Shown piece after piece: positions 11,458 to 21,296 of a stretch of DNA of 26,489 bases. The position numbers were made by a program, and so were the translations under genes. The first letter of the stretch is position 1, and every line of letters starts with the position of its first letter. The notes beneath the pieces were generated by a model that was not told where the DNA came from, made no database searches, and saw nothing but the letters and a program-made list of their open reading frames with translations. Source of the DNA: Paraphysomonas bandaiensis (Eukaryota > Chrysophyceae); NCBI GenBank assembly GCA_965644295.1, contig CBFFRP010000040.1, positions 1 through 26,489 on the forward strand. Direction: 5' to 3'.

Positions 11458-14418
11458 TCAACCACTCGGCTTTATACATTCTTGCAGTTCAGGCCAAAAT
11501 TTATGATCGTAATGGTGAACACACACACTGAATACCATATCAATAATATCAATGACAGTGAGATTTCTCAACGGGTCTCGACTATATACAATTGGCTGTA
11601 TTTTATCAATCATATATGTTAAGCACTGTATACAGAGTTTTAAGGACGGAAGACTACTAGCGACTATACAATTTATTGATATAGATTTGGTTGACGGCAA
11701 CCGAGACTCGGTGGAGAGTGTCTTTTTCCCAAGACTGCTAGTGAAGACCTAATACGCATGCTATAATTCATCTGTATCTCATATGAAAGACAATTGCACC
11801 TGAAAAATATTTTTATCGCTAAGTCGTCGGGCCAGCTCATTGGAATACTGATAAACTAGAGCAGGTATTTCAAACTCGCATGCAGAGTAATAGAGCTCGA
11901 TCAGCAAATCCATTTGCAAATGAGGGAGGGCGTTGCCACATATATACTCATCCACAATATGAGAAAAGAGCTATATTCAACAATCAGCAAGTAAATCCAA
12001 ATATATCGGTAGTAATAACCTCTTGCCACATCATGTAAGATCCTGGTAGTGTCACAATACCAGTTTCCTTACTTGAGGAAGCAGAATCTGAGTATTCATT
12101 ACCCTGTAAACCAATTACGTTATTAACACCTGAATGCGGCCTACACATTACCTTCATGATACATGCCAACTTCTTGCTTTGAATTTCTACAGATAAAATA
12201 TTCGGACACTGCATTTTAATAATATTCCCAGTCGTGATATCTTTTACTTGAACTGTAGTAGGGCCCCTCATTCTTTCAGCAGCAGTTCGAGAGTCTTTGG
12301 GCTCAACCTGTCCACTGTGAACATTTTCAGAATCGCTCTTCACACGTGCATATCCTTCTCGCAGAAAGTGAAGTAGTATACTCAATAGAGACTTCATCTC
12401 TGGGCCTGATTCGTCAACATAAACCTCCGAAAGTAGCATACGAAACAGTGTTCTGTTTGTATCATCAGCTGTGGCCGGTCTACCGTGAATGCTATCATGA
12501 TCCTCCACATTTTGCAGTAACCTATGTGCAATTGAGAAAAAAAAAGTAGCTTTAGAGATTCACCTGGAAATCGATTCATTTCTTGCGGAGAGATACATTA
12601 AGCCTGTGAGAATATTAGACCGCAGACGGGTACTCCGAGTGTGTAAAAGGGCCAAACAAGCTTTACTATATAGTCCATCTGTAGGGGTCGCCAATACTGT
12701 GGCAATCCTCTGAAGCATACCAGAGCACCATTCACGAATCCACCTTTCGGGGAAGATATGGCTTCGGCTAATACCGCTGTAGACATGATGACTTTTCAGC
12801 TCAACCGGTTGGCGTGATGAGATTGGGAAACCACAAGACACAAGCTCCAGGACAGGAACAAGTCCCTTGGTAGAGCAATGACAAGAATATCAAGAAATAG
12901 AAAGCAGTGCTTTACCTGCTCTAAAATTGAGCTGTACCAAATATTCGTTGCATTCTTCTCCGCACAAAATTTATCACTAGTTCCATGCATTAGCACCTAA
13001 CAAATTATCAATAGCAACTCTGTTGAGAAACGTTTTACCAACCTCATGAGCAAGATGGCGGACAGTGTCACTGTAGTGAACTAAGCACCAACACACTTGG
13101 CGCAGTTGGCCATTTCTACATAGCTCAATCGCGGTTGCTATCGCATCCGACTCAACTGACTTACTTCCTCTACTTTGCGGAGAGTCCCTTCCCTTCTTGG
13201 AATGTAACGATTTTGACATAATTTTCCCAACAGGCTTGCGATTGCTGGGTGTGGGGGTCACATTGGTCAACCGTCGCACAGTAGAAGACTGATGTGATTT
13301 CGAAGTGGAATGCGTTTTTGAATTCGTATTCGAGGTAGGCCTTTTCAGATTGTGCAGAATAACAGACAGTGAAATGGCTTGCAGATCACAGTTCGGAGAC
13401 TGCAGTAATATCAACGCTTTCGAAAAAGGGAAGTCGAAGTCCATAGCTACAATATCCTAAACTAGCGTGAAAATCTAAAGAAATTAAAGCACAATTGGGG
13501 CGACAACATTATATTTTAATATATTGAGTGCGCCGTATTTCGTGAAAGCAATACCTGATTCAAGCATCCCAAAACTACTCGACAAGCAAGTTGGCTCATG
13601 GAGTCAGACCAGTGGTCGATCAGGGCTCTTGACTCTCCACTAACTTGATTTACATTTTCACTATCTGATTGATCTGAATCAGAGCTTTGATCAAAGTCTC
13701 TATCCTCCTCTTCACAATGAATGCCGGTATTCGAGCCTTCACGCATGTGCAAATGGGACGCCAGCCGGATGACTCCATTTAGGTTTACTTTACATATCTC
13801 AACCACAGATGCTTCATCATTCTGCAACCATAACAATATCAGAGCACACACACATAAGAAATCATTGATAAGTACTTTCAAAATTCCTTCCAAGGTAAGT
13901 AATGCAGATTCCACTGCATGAATTGCAGTAGCACTGACACACTGCTTCCATTTCAACATTGCAATGAAATCATTGAAAGTTCGAGAGACAATATTCAGAA
14001 GGGAATTCTGTGTGGCCATAGATAAGCAACCTGCATTTGCAAAAAGTCTAACTGCAGCCCACTCAACAGTTGCGAGTCTTTCATATCGTACAGATAATAA
14101 CTTCGGAAGAAATCTATTGGTTACACTACGCACTGCATCTTGGGTAAAATACGATTGAATCAAATCTAGTTCATCACTTTCGAGTTGGGAATGATCAGCA
14201 TTAGCGGCCAAAAAGATAAGTAAATAATACGATTCATACGTAAAGTCTATTTTGGCAATATCAAATTCAAACAGACCACGCATCCAACTTCGTCGCTGTT
14301 CGGAATTCGTACTGTGTAATACCCGTTCCACAGTATTCTTGAAGGCATGGAGGTATACATCTTTCTTTTGGACCAATTCATTGCTACGAGCAATGGATAT
14401 ACAACTTGAAAGGTCCAT
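11458..14418 (-). CDS. unrecognised helical-repeat-like protein, 9 exons
   Basis: No firm family assignment. The spliced product is about 840 aa from exons 13876-14418, 13555-13821, 13043-13456, 12916-12996, 12564-12865, 12152-12521, 12020-12103, 11800-11970 and 11458-11748. Every junction is GT-AG, introns are 42-54 nt except one modelled at 98 nt (13457-13554), and frame is kept throughout. The ATG at 14418 is preceded in frame by a stop. The protein is rich in Leu/Ala amphipathic helices, consistent with HEAT/ARM-type superhelix folding. It has an acidic serine patch (SSDSDQSDSE) near residue 225 and a basic Ser/Thr/Lys-rich, probably disordered linker near residues 300-360. The order of serine-acidic patch and helices recalls HEATR6-like proteins, but this is weak. 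No catalytic motif, membrane segment or signal peptide is seen. It is transcribed divergently from the U1-C gene across 538 bp. Confidence 0.75.
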
Positions 14419-14956
14419 TGATATCAAGAAGTAGGAGGAAACAGTGGAGTAATATTACGAATTCATAGCGAATGCCAAGCTGTCCATTTCGAAGTAAATA
14501 ATAATCAAGTAAGAATATGATGTGCAACAGAATCAATTCGCCTTAATGTCTTGTAAAACACCCTTCGAACTTATTGATTCGTGAAGTGAAGAAAGGAAAT
14601 AGAGGTGACAAAGTGTGTAGCGTTAACTCGAACTCTGGAAGTGCAGTTATATTTTCATAATTTTCGTTTATGGAAAAGTAGGATATTCGTATTAGTAGGA
14701 ATTCCTACACATATTCGATATGGAAAAGCATGTAGGTTGCTGAAAATATATGAAATATAGGAATTCCTTCACTGAAAAATACCGTACCTGCAAGTTTGCT
14801 GTATGATATACCGTGCAATGTATACCGGTATACCTTATATGGTATACGGCAAATGCTGGCTGCATTGAGGATTGGAGGTGCTTCGCCATGTTGCCCTGTA
14901 ATCACTTTAAGTTTATCTCGTAGTGCTCCTATCTGACACAGTTAATTGAAACTAAA
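14419..14956. promoter_or_regulatory. shared divergent promoter region
   Basis: This 538-bp interval separates the divergent helical-repeat gene (minus) and U1-C gene (plus), so it should contain both promoters. It is dense in palindromes: a perfect 14-mer GTAGGAATTCCTAC at 14695-14708, a near copy at 14757-14770, and GTATACCGGTATAC at 14820-14833 with an extra half-site at 14841-14847. No credible ORF is present. Confidence 0.6.
14820..14833. promoter_or_regulatory. palindrome GTATACCGGTATAC, copy 1
   Basis: Perfect 14-bp palindrome 124 bp upstream of the U1-C ATG and about 400 bp upstream of the divergent helical-repeat gene. An additional half-site GGTATAC follows at 14841-14847. The same palindrome recurs at 25541-25554 and, with a 2-bp spacer, at 18826-18841, each time upstream of a gene start. 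A transcription-factor site is the simplest reading (inference). Confidence 0.5.
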
Positions 14957-15465
14957 ATGCCCAGGTTTTTTTGTGATTATTGTGATGCGGTATGGATGCA
15001 TTTTATGAGCGATTGATGCTGGACTAACCTTTATGTATATTAATTAGTATCTCACTCACGACTCAGCTCCTGGAAGACAACAGCACATCAGAGGTTTGTT
15101 TTTTATTTAAACTCCTCATTTCTGAACCTTATGTGTTTTATATGCACTCTACTGTAGGATGGAAACACAGAGAAAACTTTAAAAGACACTACATGGCTTT
15201 TTACCCGCACTTCGTAGCTCGTCAGCAACTGCAACAACAAATGCAAGGCATGATGGGGCAGTATCCTATGCTACCACCTCAAATGTTTGGAAATCCTCCT
15301 CCTGGATTTCCTGGTGCTGCTGGAGCCCCTCCTCTACCGTTTAGACCTCCTCCAGGCGCACCACCGATGGGGTTTCCTCCGCAACAGTATCCTAACCAGC
15401 AAACGCAGTCATCTCAGCAAAATAACACGGCACAGCAGAACGAAGGACACGTCTCCCAATCTTAG
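14957..15465 (+). CDS. SNRPC: U1 small nuclear ribonucleoprotein C (U1-C)
   Basis: U1-C is a core protein of the U1 snRNP and stabilises pairing between U1 snRNA and the 5' splice site in the nucleus. Three exons: 14957-14989, 15048-15093 and 15158-15465, giving 128 aa. The first two exons are too short to stand out as ORFs. The spliced N-terminus begins MPRFFCDYCDAYLTHDS, almost the family consensus, and forms the U1-type C2H2 zinc finger with Cys6, Cys9, His24 and His30. The following GWKHRENFKRHY matches the conserved GxKHKENVxxYY segment, with Trp replacing the usual Arg after Gly. The C-terminal half is Pro/Gln/Met-rich (PPGFPGAAG, PPPGAPPMGFPP), as in other U1-C proteins. The introns are 58 and 64 nt, and the first has a good CTAAC branch site. 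Its presence fits a genome full of short GT-AG introns. Confidence 0.94.
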
Positions 15466-15846
15466 TTATTGCCACATTGCGTGTCAGGAATTTCGTTTAT
15501 ATGAGAATTTATTGTGGAGTGTTCCAACTCGAGTGAATCTGATAACTGACTGCACATAGGGCTATCGTATTTTGATTTCGTAACAATGATATATATATTA
15601 TTGAATGTAGCCATTATTGTTAATTGATTCAGTCAATTTTAGTTAGAAACGTAGTCATAAATTATGCTCACATGTAGCTACGCGTTTTAGACATAGCAGA
15701 GACGTTCTATCAATGCATCATTGTTCAGGTGGGGCACGCAGCAATTAAGAAAAAAGGGAGACAGAGAAGTGAAGAGATGCACTGACATGGGATACTTCTC
15801 AACAAAGCGTCTTGTCTGCGCTTAACTCTGATATCCTACTATTTAT

Positions 15847-15989
15847 CAGGGCTGCGTATCAATTAATTGACGCAGGTTGCAGGTTGTAGTCACTAATAAT
15901 TGCAATTAAGATTTGATGTCCCAATTTCAATTATTGCAATTAAATAATTGACAATTAATTGAAAATCAATTAACTGATACGCAGCCCTG
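15847..15989. mobile_element. hAT-type MITE, 143 bp, with 8-bp TSD
   Basis: Non-autonomous element with 24-bp terminal inverted repeats (one mismatch) starting CAGGGCTGCGTATCA. It is flanked by a perfect 8-bp duplication CTATTTAT at 15839-15846 and 15990-15997, which fits the hAT preference for T at position 2 and A at position 7. The interior is made of AATT-rich sequence and could fold into a hairpin. It reads like the two ends of the 803-1951 hAT element joined together, so it is probably an internal-deletion derivative of that family. It has no coding capacity. Confidence 0.9.
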
Positions 15990-16087
15990 CTATTTATCCT
16001 ACTATCAATTACAGGCCCTTTTGTTCTTGCGCTTTAATAGACTTCTGTCTTCTGTGGAATGCAAGTACGGTTGAAGATGCTATTCGT

Positions 16088-16215
16088 GCTTGTAGTGAGT
16101 AACTAATTTAATTAGACAACAATTGGCAATTAAATTGCAATAATTGTAAATATAACTTGCGCGAGCTATAACTAATAATTACAATGTAATTGCAATTAGT
16201 TGTTACGCAGCCCTG
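16088..16215. mobile_element. second, degraded copy of the hAT-type MITE
   Basis: The right end is clear: TTACGCAGCCCTG finishing at 16215, followed by CTATTTAA. The interior carries the same AATT-rich inverted blocks. The left end is eroded (TAGTGAGTAACTAATT instead of CTGCGTAACAACTAATT). The best candidate left duplication, CTATTCGT at 16080-16087, matches only 5 of 8 bp, so the left boundary is approximate. Confidence 0.65.
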
Positions 16216-16369
16216 CTATTTAACGGAGCTTTAATAAAATAGACTACTTAGGATAGTCGAAAATACTTCATAAACTCTTCATGAATCCGCAATACTTTGT
16301 TAACACTTTCTGTAAATGAACGGAGTGAAGAGAAGATATACTTTCCATACAAAATAATATATATACTTC

Positions 16370-18706
16370 CTACATTATAGCACACTTTTCTGACCCACTT
16401 CTAACAGACTTCCCATCAGTGGCAGACATTAATTGTCCCTCCAATTCTATATTTCTCATTCTCAGTACTGATACAGTTGCGTCGTGATCTTTTGAGAGGA
16501 TATCCCTCTTCTTGAAGTTCTGTTCACGGAGCTCCTGCATTTCCCGCTGTGCCTCCACTCTCAGCATTTCCACATTGCGTAAATGTTCACCTTCAAGAGC
16601 AAATAATTCCGACATTTGCTCATTTTTCCTCTGATTTAATAGCCGCTCAAGAGCGAGCTCTTCAGCAAGCAAAGAGTGTTGTTTAGCGTAGGTCTCCCGA
16701 AACCACTTGTGTCCTTCCCTCTCTTTCTCCAAAAGATTCGTTTGTAAAGCATTGGTTTGTTCTTCCCGCTGCTGTCTGAGATCTAGAGCTTTAGCTTGTG
16801 CGACTTGGATGCGCTGCTGGATCTCCATTAGTTCGTCTGTCATTTCTGCTTTTTCTCGTTCGTTTAACCGAGAGGCACGTTCCACAGCACCAACAAGACT
16901 CTAAGATATCAAGTCACAAAGACAAACAGACGACACAAAAGAGACATAATATTCAATAACATACCTCTATATCACTTTGTTTCTCCTCTATTTTTTGTGC
17001 TTGCGATGACCGTGCGGTACTTAGACTGGAAGTCAAGGAACGATAAGTCTCTGCTGAAACTCTTTGTCCCTGTGCAATTGCCATGTCAAGTTCAGCATCC
17101 TCCGTCTGTATACAACTGTTAGTAATATAATGGCATATTCAGGCCACACCTTCAACTGTGCAAAATTATATTTGAGAGATTCTTTCTTTCTGGAAGTCTC
17201 TGCTTGTAGAGTGTCAAAGGAATTCACCCACTCTGTTCCTGTCTTGAGGGCTTCCTGCAAATGACCCATGAGAAAGCCATGAAGAATTTTGGACTTCAAT
17301 ATATTCAGTTCCTCCTCAAACACAACTTCTCGTATAGAAAGAGCAGTAGATCCGTCGAACTCGCAGGGTTGTACTGCGTTTCTAAGTATCTGTGATGTTG
17401 ACAGGGACATGTAAGATGTGACCGTCTTTTCGATTGAACTCTTCAGTGACAAAAACCGTGTATAAGCATTCGCACCGTCACCGAGAGCAAGCTCTCCACT
17501 GTCCGAAGTCTTTGCTTCAGTATCATCTGGATAAGGCTTGTGTGAATTGTAGATATCTTTCAGTACTTTACGGCATTGAGCTGTAAAAGTGGTACGCATC
17601 TTGCCCTCGTGCTTGAAAATATCTTCGCTAATTTTGTTCTGTAGTCGTTTACGAGAACGTACAGCAGTATTATTCCACGTTGCCACTTGCTTGGCATGAA
17701 TCGATATGGCCTTTGCACGATAAACAAGCAATGCCTGGAGACTAAGTGGCAAAGAACTGTGTGAGTCTTGTTCACACTTTTTAATAAAGGTTTCGTATGT
17801 TTCTTGCTCAAAGTCAAGTAAGTACCTCTCTGCCAACTGAAGTTTGATACCAGCATCTACTACTGCAGAGGTGCCCACTCGATCAGTAATAAATGACGCC
17901 AGACACTTGCATAAAATACGAGAGCTTAGTTTCAAACAATCCAAGCGAATCAGAGGAGTGTGATTAATCCTGCATACAAACCCTTAAGCGTACCAAAAAG
18001 TGACATTAAGCAAAATACTGTACAGGAGCGATATTACGATATCCATATACCTTGTCATTAGCGCCTCACTAGATAAAGCAGAGCCTACAGTTGACTCATC
18101 GCAGATAAACTCTTTCGTAGGGAAAAGAGACTCGATAGCACTCCTTATCACATTACGGCGCAATGCATCTTCACTGAAGCCGCTTTCGGGTTTTAGTAGA
18201 CCATCAATAAACTTTTTTGAGTCTTTGTGGCTTACTTCAGAATTATGTCCGTGCAACACCAGCGGCGGGAAAGAAACTGAGTTCTTCAGTTTAAGGAAAT
18301 CACCATCAAAAAGTTTCAATATCGCTGTTAAGAAACTGAATTGCTCCATCACTTCGTCAATACTGCTTCCGCATATTTCGACAATTACAACTGATGACAT
18401 TGCAATTAAATTTAAAATTAGCCACGCAACACGTGACTCGATGCTTGTTCTTATGACAGCTGCTGTCAAATCAAGCATCATTACATCACCGGATGAAACA
18501 GTAGCAGTGTGTACGCAAATTCCATCATCATGTCGAGAAGATCTAATCCAGGAGCATACAATCACCTGTAGGAAGTTCATAATAGAGCATCAGCGGATGA
18601 AAGCAAGTAAACGAACCTCGTCTGTTTCCAAATTAGCTATACCACACACTCCTTCTTCACTTAACTTCGGGGTGCCATCTTCATCTATTGACACAATTCT
18701 TGTCAT
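16370..18706 (-). CDS. guanylate-binding-protein-like, GTP-binding motifs lost, CaaX end
   Basis: Related to GBP large GTPases, which are membrane-associated through C-terminal prenylation. Five exons: 18617-18706, 18051-18565, 17150-17969, 16965-17105 and 16370-16900, about 698 aa; introns 44-81 nt. The start is the ATG at 18706; stops lie upstream in frame, and a strong donor at 18791 with an acceptor at 18715 suggests a 5'-leader intron. The N-terminus (VSIDEDGTPKLSEEG) parallels the GBP lead-in, and IRSAIESLFPTKEFICDE parallels the GBP segment ending in FPKKKCFVF. The middle and end are long helical/coiled-coil regions, ending in CAIM, a CaaX box favouring farnesylation. The segment that should hold the P-loop GxxxxGKS and switch I is missing (about residues 36-45 instead), and the DTEG motif reads DLTA at residues 62-65. 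GTP binding is therefore unlikely. Family assignment rests on pattern, not on a search. Confidence 0.7.
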
Positions 18707-19160
18707 CACACACACTGTTGAAACCTCAGTATCAATTCACAAATAAGGTCGTGCTATGCTACACTGACACTGTGCGTGGAAACTTACTTACTTCACTCTT
18801 TATTGTATGACATGGAAATACCCCTGTATACCCCGGTATACCTCCGAGTGTGAAAATATCTATCAAAAAACCCACCAATTTTTGTTGGAAACTCCTATTT
18901 TTGTTGGAATATGGTGTTATTGGAAAAAAGGGCTGTTGAATGGTCTATACATATTCGTATAAACGTACAGTGCCAATATACAGTACAATTTTCACTGATT
19001 TTCATAGAAAAATCCAGGTTTTCAGGTACACCCCACATCACATGTACACCACCTCAACAATGGCTGTACCACACACCTTGAGATCTCACAGTCCACGCAT
19101 TATGGATTATAAAGAGTGCTCTCTTGTTAAACCCTTAAGTATCTGCTGCTATTACTTACA
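18707..19160. promoter_or_regulatory. shared divergent promoter region
   Basis: 454 bp between the GBP-like gene (minus) and the methyltransferase fusion gene (plus). It contains the probable 5'-leader intron of the GBP-like gene (18715-18791), the palindromic motif at 18826-18841, and two direct copies of TTTTTGTTGGAA at about 18879 and 18898. No independent gene is seen. Confidence 0.5.
18826..18841. promoter_or_regulatory. palindrome GTATACC-CC-GGTATAC, copy 2
   Basis: The same 7-bp arms as at 14820 and 25541, but with two extra C between them. It lies 120 bp upstream of the GBP-like ATG, about 35 bp beyond its inferred first donor, and about 320 bp upstream of the divergent methyltransferase fusion gene. 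Confidence 0.45.
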
Positions 19161-21296
19161 ATGAGCTGCAATCGAAAGCGAAAAAATAGAAGCAGTGAAG
19201 ATGCGATTAAAGTTTTTGGTCCCTGTGAAGCAGACGTCGACAATGAAAAAGTTTTCTCATTTTGTAGAAGGAAGTTTCCTTCGATATCCAAAAAGGAGCT
19301 TCGTGATACGTTTTGGAAGAAAGAGGTGTTTATCAATGGGTCATGCGTTGATGGAGTTGAAGATACGACCAAACGATTGAAGAAAGGCGACACCGTCAAA
19401 GTCGTCCGTGATATACTTCACCTAAAGAGGAGCAAAATCGATGAAATTAAAGTTGATATCGTCTATCAGAATAGCTGCTTTGTAGTGACATTTAAGGCTG
19501 CGGGTGTAAATGCAGCAGATGGTAAACTGTATGATGAAGCAGTGAAGAATGCTGCCTTTAAAGACAGCACTAACGAACCCTATTTTTTGTATCGATTTCA
19601 GAAAAATCTATCCGGGTTATATGTAATCGCGAAAAATAGCTGTTCTGCTTATGCAATGCGCGCTATGCTATGTACTGGTGATTTGAAACTGTCATTAGTA
19701 TGTCTTGTAGCTGGTTATGTTGGGGCAGAGGGAGATCAGTGTTTTATTCCAGCTGCAACCGATATATCCCAAGAAAAAAATGCAGTGGATACAGCTAGAC
19801 TGTCTGTGAAGGTCCTCAGAACATGCCGATGTCGCACCACGGGATACTTGTCTCTTATTCACATTACACCTGAATTTCACACTACTCCCATGGGATTTTC
19901 TCCATCATCTGAAACACTCTATGCACCGACATGTAATCCATTTGATCCCCACTGCGCCACTGAACACAACGCCGCTTATTACCCTTCCTCTGTTCTCAAA
20001 GCCATCCCGGGGATTTTGCGTGCCGCTGGACACCCCATTGCAGGTGGTGAGGATGGAATTGTCAAGAAGGCCAAAGGACTGTACCTTGCACTTACAGAGG
20101 TGCATATACGTGGCAGGTCCTTAAGGAGGGAACAGTCATTACTGGCGGAGGATCTTTCATCGCCTTGCCCATGCAATAGCCTCTATGTTACCACCACTAA
20201 CTGCAATACAAGTGGTAGTGCTGCGATATCTAGCGAAATTTCGTCCCACGTTTTTGAGGAGTGGTGTAATGATTCAGGCCTCACAGTCAACATTCCCATT
20301 CCAGACAAGATAACGAAGCTGATGGACAAGGAAGAGGAGTTATACGATGCGGCTGTGTCTAGAGACGTTAAAATTATAGAATCCTGGCAGGAGGTATTAG
20401 GTAGGGAAACGAGCCAGCAAGATTCAGATGAAATGCAGAGGGCTGTCAGAGAGGGAGTGCCAGTGGAATATATACTAGGTGAAGCGACTTTTTGTGGTGC
20501 GCAATTTAGGGTGTCTAAAGACGTTATGATTCCGCGTCGATCATCGGAGGCAGTTGTGACGGCGGCTATGGAGTGTGCAAAGCAACTCTACTCGTCACAT
20601 ATCAGTGATGCTACTGGGGAATTAGCAGCTTCTCAACGCCAAATTAGAGTATTGGATATTGGGACTGGAAGTGGCTGTTTGTTGCTGGCATGTATTCGAG
20701 CACTGAAGTCAAGTGGTGTTGTGTGTTCGGGTGTGGGGATTGATATTTGCCCGAATGCGCTTGCCATTGCTAGGGAAAATTCAGAGCGATTGGGATTAGG
20801 TTGTGATACAGAGTTTTTGGAGATGAGTTTCACTGATTTATCTGACCTTGTGTCTCGGACTGGTGGTAAGAGCTTCGATATTATCGTTTGCAATCCACCG
20901 TATTCATCACCCAGTGAAAATAGATTATCTAACTCCCGACAACTGCATGAACCTGCACTTGCGTTGTTTGGAGAGCGTATGCCGGCACACTGTCCTGCAT
21001 CTGATGTCGCTTCGAAAGAGTCTGCAAATGACGACCCGTTTCGCGCATTTACTATCATTGCTAAAGCTCTGACCCAGGCCTATTCGTCTACTCCTCCGTC
21101 TAATGATGCATTGGACTCGGTGCCGTTATTATGTATAGATGGGTTTCTGTGCATGGAGTTTGGGCACGGTCAGCTTAATAGAGTTAGAGAAATATTTGAT
21201 AGTGTCGGTGGATTTCAATATGTTCGCTCTGTCAGTGATTATAACCACTTACAGAGATGCTTAATTCTGAGAAATAAATCCATCTCTGAGACCTAA
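19161..21296 (+). CDS. S4 / RluA-like (inactive) / PrmC-HemK methyltransferase fusion
   Basis: Intronless, 711 aa. Residues about 31-82 resemble an S4 RNA-binding fold (ISKKELRDTFWKKEVFING, then LKKGDTVKVV). Residues about 98-315 follow the RluA pseudouridine synthase plan: IVYQNSCFVV, the catalytic loop LYRFQKNLSGLYVIAKN, and ILRAAGHPIAGG near residue 290. The catalytic Asp of the usual HRLDxxTSG is Gln147, so this domain should not isomerise uridine. Residues about 395-711 are PrmC/HemK-like, a SAM-dependent methyltransferase of the kind that methylates the Gln of the GGQ motif in release factors: PVEYILGEATFCG, IPRRSSE at 457-463, the SAM loop VLDIGTGSG at 497-505, acidic GIDIC at 526-530, and catalytic NPPY at 578-581, all intact. 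The likely role is release-factor methylation with an RNA-binding N-terminus (inference). It could act on the ribosome in an organelle or cytosol; I see no clear targeting peptide. Divergent from the GBP-like gene. Confidence 0.85.
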   Translation: MSCNRKRKNRSSEDAIKVFGPCEADVDNEKVFSFCRRKFPSISKKELRDTFWKKEVFINGSCVDGVEDTTKRLKKGDTVKVVRDILHLKRSKIDEIKVDIVYQNSCFVVTFKAAGVNAADGKLYDEAVKNAAFKDSTNEPYFLYRFQKNLSGLYVIAKNSCSAYAMRAMLCTGDLKLSLVCLVAGYVGAEGDQCFIPAATDISQEKNAVDTARLSVKVLRTCRCRTTGYLSLIHITPEFHTTPMGFSPSSETLYAPTCNPFDPHCATEHNAAYYPSSVLKAIPGILRAAGHPIAGGEDGIVKKAKGLYLALTEVHIRGRSLRREQSLLAEDLSSPCPCNSLYVTTTNCNTSGSAAISSEISSHVFEEWCNDSGLTVNIPIPDKITKLMDKEEELYDAAVSRDVKIIESWQEVLGRETSQQDSDEMQRAVREGVPVEYILGEATFCGAQFRVSKDVMIPRRSSEAVVTAAMECAKQLYSSHISDATGELAASQRQIRVLDIGTGSGCLLLACIRALKSSGVVCSGVGIDICPNALAIARENSERLGLGCDTEFLEMSFTDLSDLVSRTGGKSFDIIVCNPPYSSPSENRLSNSRQLHEPALALFGERMPAHCPASDVASKESANDDPFRAFTIIAKALTQAYSSTPPSNDALDSVPLLCIDGFLCMEFGHGQLNRVREIFDSVGGFQYVRSVSDYNHLQRCLILRNKSISET

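Larger units (their letters stand above)
15466..16369. other. intergenic region between convergent genes, with two MITEs
   Basis: This interval lies between the 3' ends of the U1-C gene (plus) and the GBP-like gene (minus). Apart from the two MITEs at 15847-15989 and about 16088-16215 it is AT-rich and shows no gene. Confidence 0.6.

Noticed and set aside
15287-15559. 90-codon plus-strand ORF
   Set aside because: Overlaps the U1-C proline-rich exon in another frame; U1-C is clearly the real product.
18000-18746. 248-codon plus-strand ORF
   Set aside because: It is antisense to exons 1-2 of the GBP-like gene, crosses its splice sites, and has no recognisable domain. The minus-strand frame gives spliced continuity and family motifs.
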